Below are positions 4,791 to 7,031 of a DNA stretch of 7,031 nt, in pieces. Positions within the stretch are counted from its first letter, which is position 1, and the number at the start of each line of letters is the position of its first letter. The DNA lies in NCBI GenBank assembly GCA_018055515.1, contig JAGPHL010000140.1:1-7031 (forward strand). The letters are read 5' to 3'. The translations under genes were made by a program, and so were the position numbers. The notes below the pieces were generated by a model. The model was not told where the DNA came from, searched no databases, and saw only the letters and a list, made by a program, of their open reading frames with translations. Source of the stretch: Anaerolineae bacterium (GTDB lineage Bacteria > Chloroflexota > Anaerolineae > B4-G1 > SLSP01).

Positions 4791-6986
4791 TCAATGTTCC
4801 GACAAGGGTTCGAGCGGGGCCATGCTCGCCAGAAATTGCTTGACCCCCACGCGGTTGTCGAAGAACAGCACCGTGACGATCTCCTCGTTGCCCTCGACGA
4901 TGCTCTCCTGCACGGTGCCCGGCCCAAAGCGCCGGTGCTGGACTCGCTGTCCGCGTTGGAATCGTGGTTGCAGGGCCGGCCGTTCGCGGCGGACGGAGGC
5001 GCTGCTCCCGGCCGCCGGGTTCTGGCTTGCGACGCTTCGGCTCTGCGACCGCGCGCTCGTGCGCTGCCGGGGCCGCGCGAGTGTGGCGTCGGGCAAATCG
5101 TCCAGGAAGCGGGAGGGACCTGTGACGTCCGCATTGCCATACCATCCGCGTCGAAAGGCGTAGCTCAAATACAGGCGCTCTTCGGCGCGGGTGATGCCCA
5201 CGTAGAAGAGGCGCCGTTCTTCCGCCACGGCTTCGGGCGAGGTTTCGACGGAGCGGCTGTGGGGCAAGAGGCCCTCTTCTACACCGGTAAGGAAGACGAC
5301 CGGGTATTCCAGCCCCTTGGCGCTGTGCAGGGTCAGCAACGTCACCGCGCGGACTTTCTCGTCAATGTCGTCCACATCGGCGACGAGCGCTACTTCGGTG
5401 AGGAAATCAGTCAGCGTGAGGTCAGGGCGTCCTTCCATCACGGCGCGCAACGCCCGCACGTTTTCCCAGCGGGATTCCCCCTCCTCGGAGCCATCTCGCA
5501 GAAATGCCTCGTACTCCACTTCTTTGAGGATGCGGTCCAGCAAAGCGACCACCGTCATCTGGGCGCGCGCTTGCTGCCATCCCGCCACGAGCGTGAGGAA
5601 GAACTGCAGGGATTGGGCGATGCGCCCCCCTATGGCCCGTTCGTCCAACAGCTGCTGCGCGGCCTGATAGGAACTGCTGCTCGTCTGCGCGGCCCGCTGG
5701 ACAATGGTTTCCAGCGTCCGCGCGCCGATGCCTCGCGGCGGGACGTTGATGACCCGCTGAAAGCTGATGGCATCATCGCCGTTCTGGGCAAGCCGTAGAT
5801 AGGCTAGCACGTCCTTGATTTCCTTGCGCGCGTAGAAGCGCACGCCGCCGATCAGGCGATAAGGCACTTTTTCGCGGACGAAAGCCTCTTCCAACGCGCG
5901 GGATTGGGCATTGGTGCGATACATGACGGCAATGTCGTTCAACGCGCGCCCGGCGCGCTGGAGCTTCTGGATCTCCTGCGCCACGAACGCGGCTTCTTCT
6001 TGCTCGTCGTAGGCCTCGTGGAGGGTGATGGCGGCGCCGCCCTGTTTCTGCGTGAAGAGCTGCTTGGGGGTGCGGTCGGGGTTCCGCGCGATGACCGCCT
6101 GCGCGGCGTCGAGAATCACCTGGGTCGAGCGATAGTTTTCGGTGAGCAGGATTTGTTGCAGCTCTGGATAGTCCTCTCGCAGCCGGCGAATGTTGCGGTA
6201 ATCCGCCCCGCGCCAGGAATAGATGGATTGATCCTCATCGGCCACCACATACAGGCTGCGATGCCCCTGGGTGAGGAGGCGCAGCAGCACATATTGCGCC
6301 AGATTGGTGTCCTGGAATTCGTCTACCAGGACGTAGCGGAAACGCCGCTGGTATTTTTCGAGCAGCTCGGCTTCTGTCTGGAACAGCCGTACCGGTTCGA
6401 CGAGCAGATCATCGAAATCCAGCGCGTTGTTGTGGCGTAGGGTGGCCTGATATTGCCGGTAGACGCGGACTACAATCTCGTCGTGATAGGTGCGGATGGG
6501 GTATTGTTCCGGCGCGAGGAGCTCGTTCTTCGCCTGGGAAATCGCGTTCAACATGGCGGCGGGGCGATATTTTTTGTCATCCAGCCCCAGTTCTTTGATG
6601 ACGAGTTTCATCGTCGCCAGCTGATCGTCGGCGTCGAAAATCAGATAGTCATGGGGAAGGCCGGCGCGGTCCGCCTCGCGTCGCAGGATGCGCGCGCAGG
6701 TGGCGTGGAAGGTTCCCATGGAAATATCCAGCATGGCCTCGCGCCCCAACATGGCGGTGAGGCGTTCGCGCATCTGCCGGGCGGCTTTGTTGGTGAAGGT
6801 GACGGCCAGCACTTGCCAGGAGGGGACGTGCATCTCGCTCAGCAGCCAGGCGATGCGATGGGTCAGGACGCGCGTTTTGCCCGAACCGGGGCCGGCAAGC
6901 ACTAAGACGGGACCATCGGAAGCCGTCACGGCCTCGCGTTGTTGCGCATTGAGGGCGTGGAGGAGTGGGTGTGTTTGATCTATCAT
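4791..6986 (-). CDS. pcrA: PcrA/UvrD-family superfamily 1A DNA helicase
   Basis: This 731-residue ATP-dependent 3'-5' DNA helicase is complete and of normal family length (E. coli UvrD is 720). The family acts in nucleotide excision and mismatch repair and in clearing stalled replication or transcription complexes. The motifs are in order: Q motif LNAQQREAV (12-20), Walker A AGPGSGKT (31-38), Ia AVTFTNKAA (61-69), Ib GTFHATCARIL (91-101), Walker B VDEFQDTN (221-228), III VVADEDQSIYSWRGAD (247-262), IV ENYRS (283-287), V TLHSAKGLEYPVVFLTGVEE (552-571) and VI RRLFYVGITRAEERLYLS (591-608). A basic, low-complexity linker (about 638-675) leads to a C-terminal Tudor-like domain (about 677-722, RGQRVQHRRFGPGTV then VTVLFFDNRVGVKQFL), the part of PcrA/UvrD known to contact RNA polymerase. 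The ATG at 6986 is chosen because the family domain begins there and the promoter lies just upstream. The ATG at 6995 is possible; neither has a ribosome binding site. Confidence 0.97.
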   Translation of the reverse strand: MIDQTHPLLHALNAQQREAVTASDGPVLVLAGPGSGKTRVLTHRIAWLLSEMHVPSWQVLAVTFTNKAARQMRERLTAMLGREAMLDISMGTFHATCARILRREADRAGLPHDYLIFDADDQLATMKLVIKELGLDDKKYRPAAMLNAISQAKNELLAPEQYPIRTYHDEIVVRVYRQYQATLRHNNALDFDDLLVEPVRLFQTEAELLEKYQRRFRYVLVDEFQDTNLAQYVLLRLLTQGHRSLYVVADEDQSIYSWRGADYRNIRRLREDYPELQQILLTENYRSTQVILDAAQAVIARNPDRTPKQLFTQKQGGAAITLHEAYDEQEEAAFVAQEIQKLQRAGRALNDIAVMYRTNAQSRALEEAFVREKVPYRLIGGVRFYARKEIKDVLAYLRLAQNGDDAISFQRVINVPPRGIGARTLETIVQRAAQTSSSSYQAAQQLLDERAIGGRIAQSLQFFLTLVAGWQQARAQMTVVALLDRILKEVEYEAFLRDGSEEGESRWENVRALRAVMEGRPDLTLTDFLTEVALVADVDDIDEKVRAVTLLTLHSAKGLEYPVVFLTGVEEGLLPHSRSVETSPEAVAEERRLFYVGITRAEERLYLSYAFRRGWYGNADVTGPSRFLDDLPDATLARPRQRTSARSQSRSVASQNPAAGSSASVRRERPALQPRFQRGQRVQHRRFGPGTVQESIVEGNEEIVTVLFFDNRVGVKQFLASMAPLEPLSEH

Positions 6987-6993
6987 GGAGCCC

Positions 6994-7021
6994 ATTGTAA
7001 CACAGAGAAACCGCGCTGCAA
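6994..7021 (-). promoter_or_regulatory. pcrA promoter, positioned for a leaderless mRNA
   Basis: On the minus strand TTGCAG (7016-7021) and TACAAT (6994-6999) are 16 bases apart, and TGT directly precedes the -10. Only seven bases separate the -10 from the ATG at 6986, so transcription should begin at or about one base before the start codon. The lack of any ribosome binding site agrees with a leaderless message. The -10 hexamer and TGn extension are the same as those before the PPC-protein gene. Confidence 0.55.
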
Positions 7022-7031
7022 CCACAGCTCT

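Noticed and set aside
4794..5798. 334-codon plus-strand open frame opposite the helicase
   Set aside because: It mirrors the helicase codons, shows no domain, and has no promoter or ribosome binding site.

Overview
The window is GC-rich bacterial chromosome, densely coded, with six genes that I believe are real and no RNA gene, insertion sequence, prophage or CRISPR array. Every gap is under 150 bases. The likely source is a Chloroflexota (Anaerolineae-like) bacterium. The basis is circumstantial: secreted proteins with long Thr/Pro (TPTP-type) linkers, pre-peptidase C-terminal (PPC) and SdrD-B-like domains, a GerW/YtfJ-like protein, and a possible leaderless PcrA mRNA. This is inference, not proof.

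Layout. Plus strand, 21-1628: a 98-residue tail-anchored membrane protein, then a GerW/YtfJ-like protein with a cysteine-rich insert and its own C-terminal membrane segment, then a PgeF/YfiH (laccase-domain) enzyme whose GTG start overlaps the gerW-like stop as GTGA. A terminator-like hairpin lies between the first two genes, and a perfect 12-bp-stem terminator ends the run at 1648-1683. Minus strand, 4661-1693: a probable two-gene unit that converges on the same terminator. It encodes a membrane-anchored extracytoplasmic protein (two PPC-like domains plus an SdrD-B-like domain) and a second membrane-anchored protein with three predicted beta-sandwich regions. Minus strand, 6986-4791: a complete PcrA/UvrD helicase whose -10 box almost touches the start codon.

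How they fit together. The helicase is an ordinary DNA-repair gene. The other five divide into two cassettes, at least four of whose proteins are membrane-anchored. The most interesting reading is that the 98-residue protein is a divergent, shortened paralogue of the GerW-like protein: its conserved G-x-P-x-E / G-R / P and R-x-R-P-x-x-x-I-E positions line up, and both end in a membrane helix. The GerW-like protein has nine cysteines in a 24-residue acidic insert, part of which arose by an in-frame 36-bp tandem duplication. A 14-base leader with the ribosome binding site is shared between the first plus-strand gene and the PPC-protein gene about 4.6 kb away. A 26-bp palindrome sits at the predicted transcription start of the PPC-protein gene.
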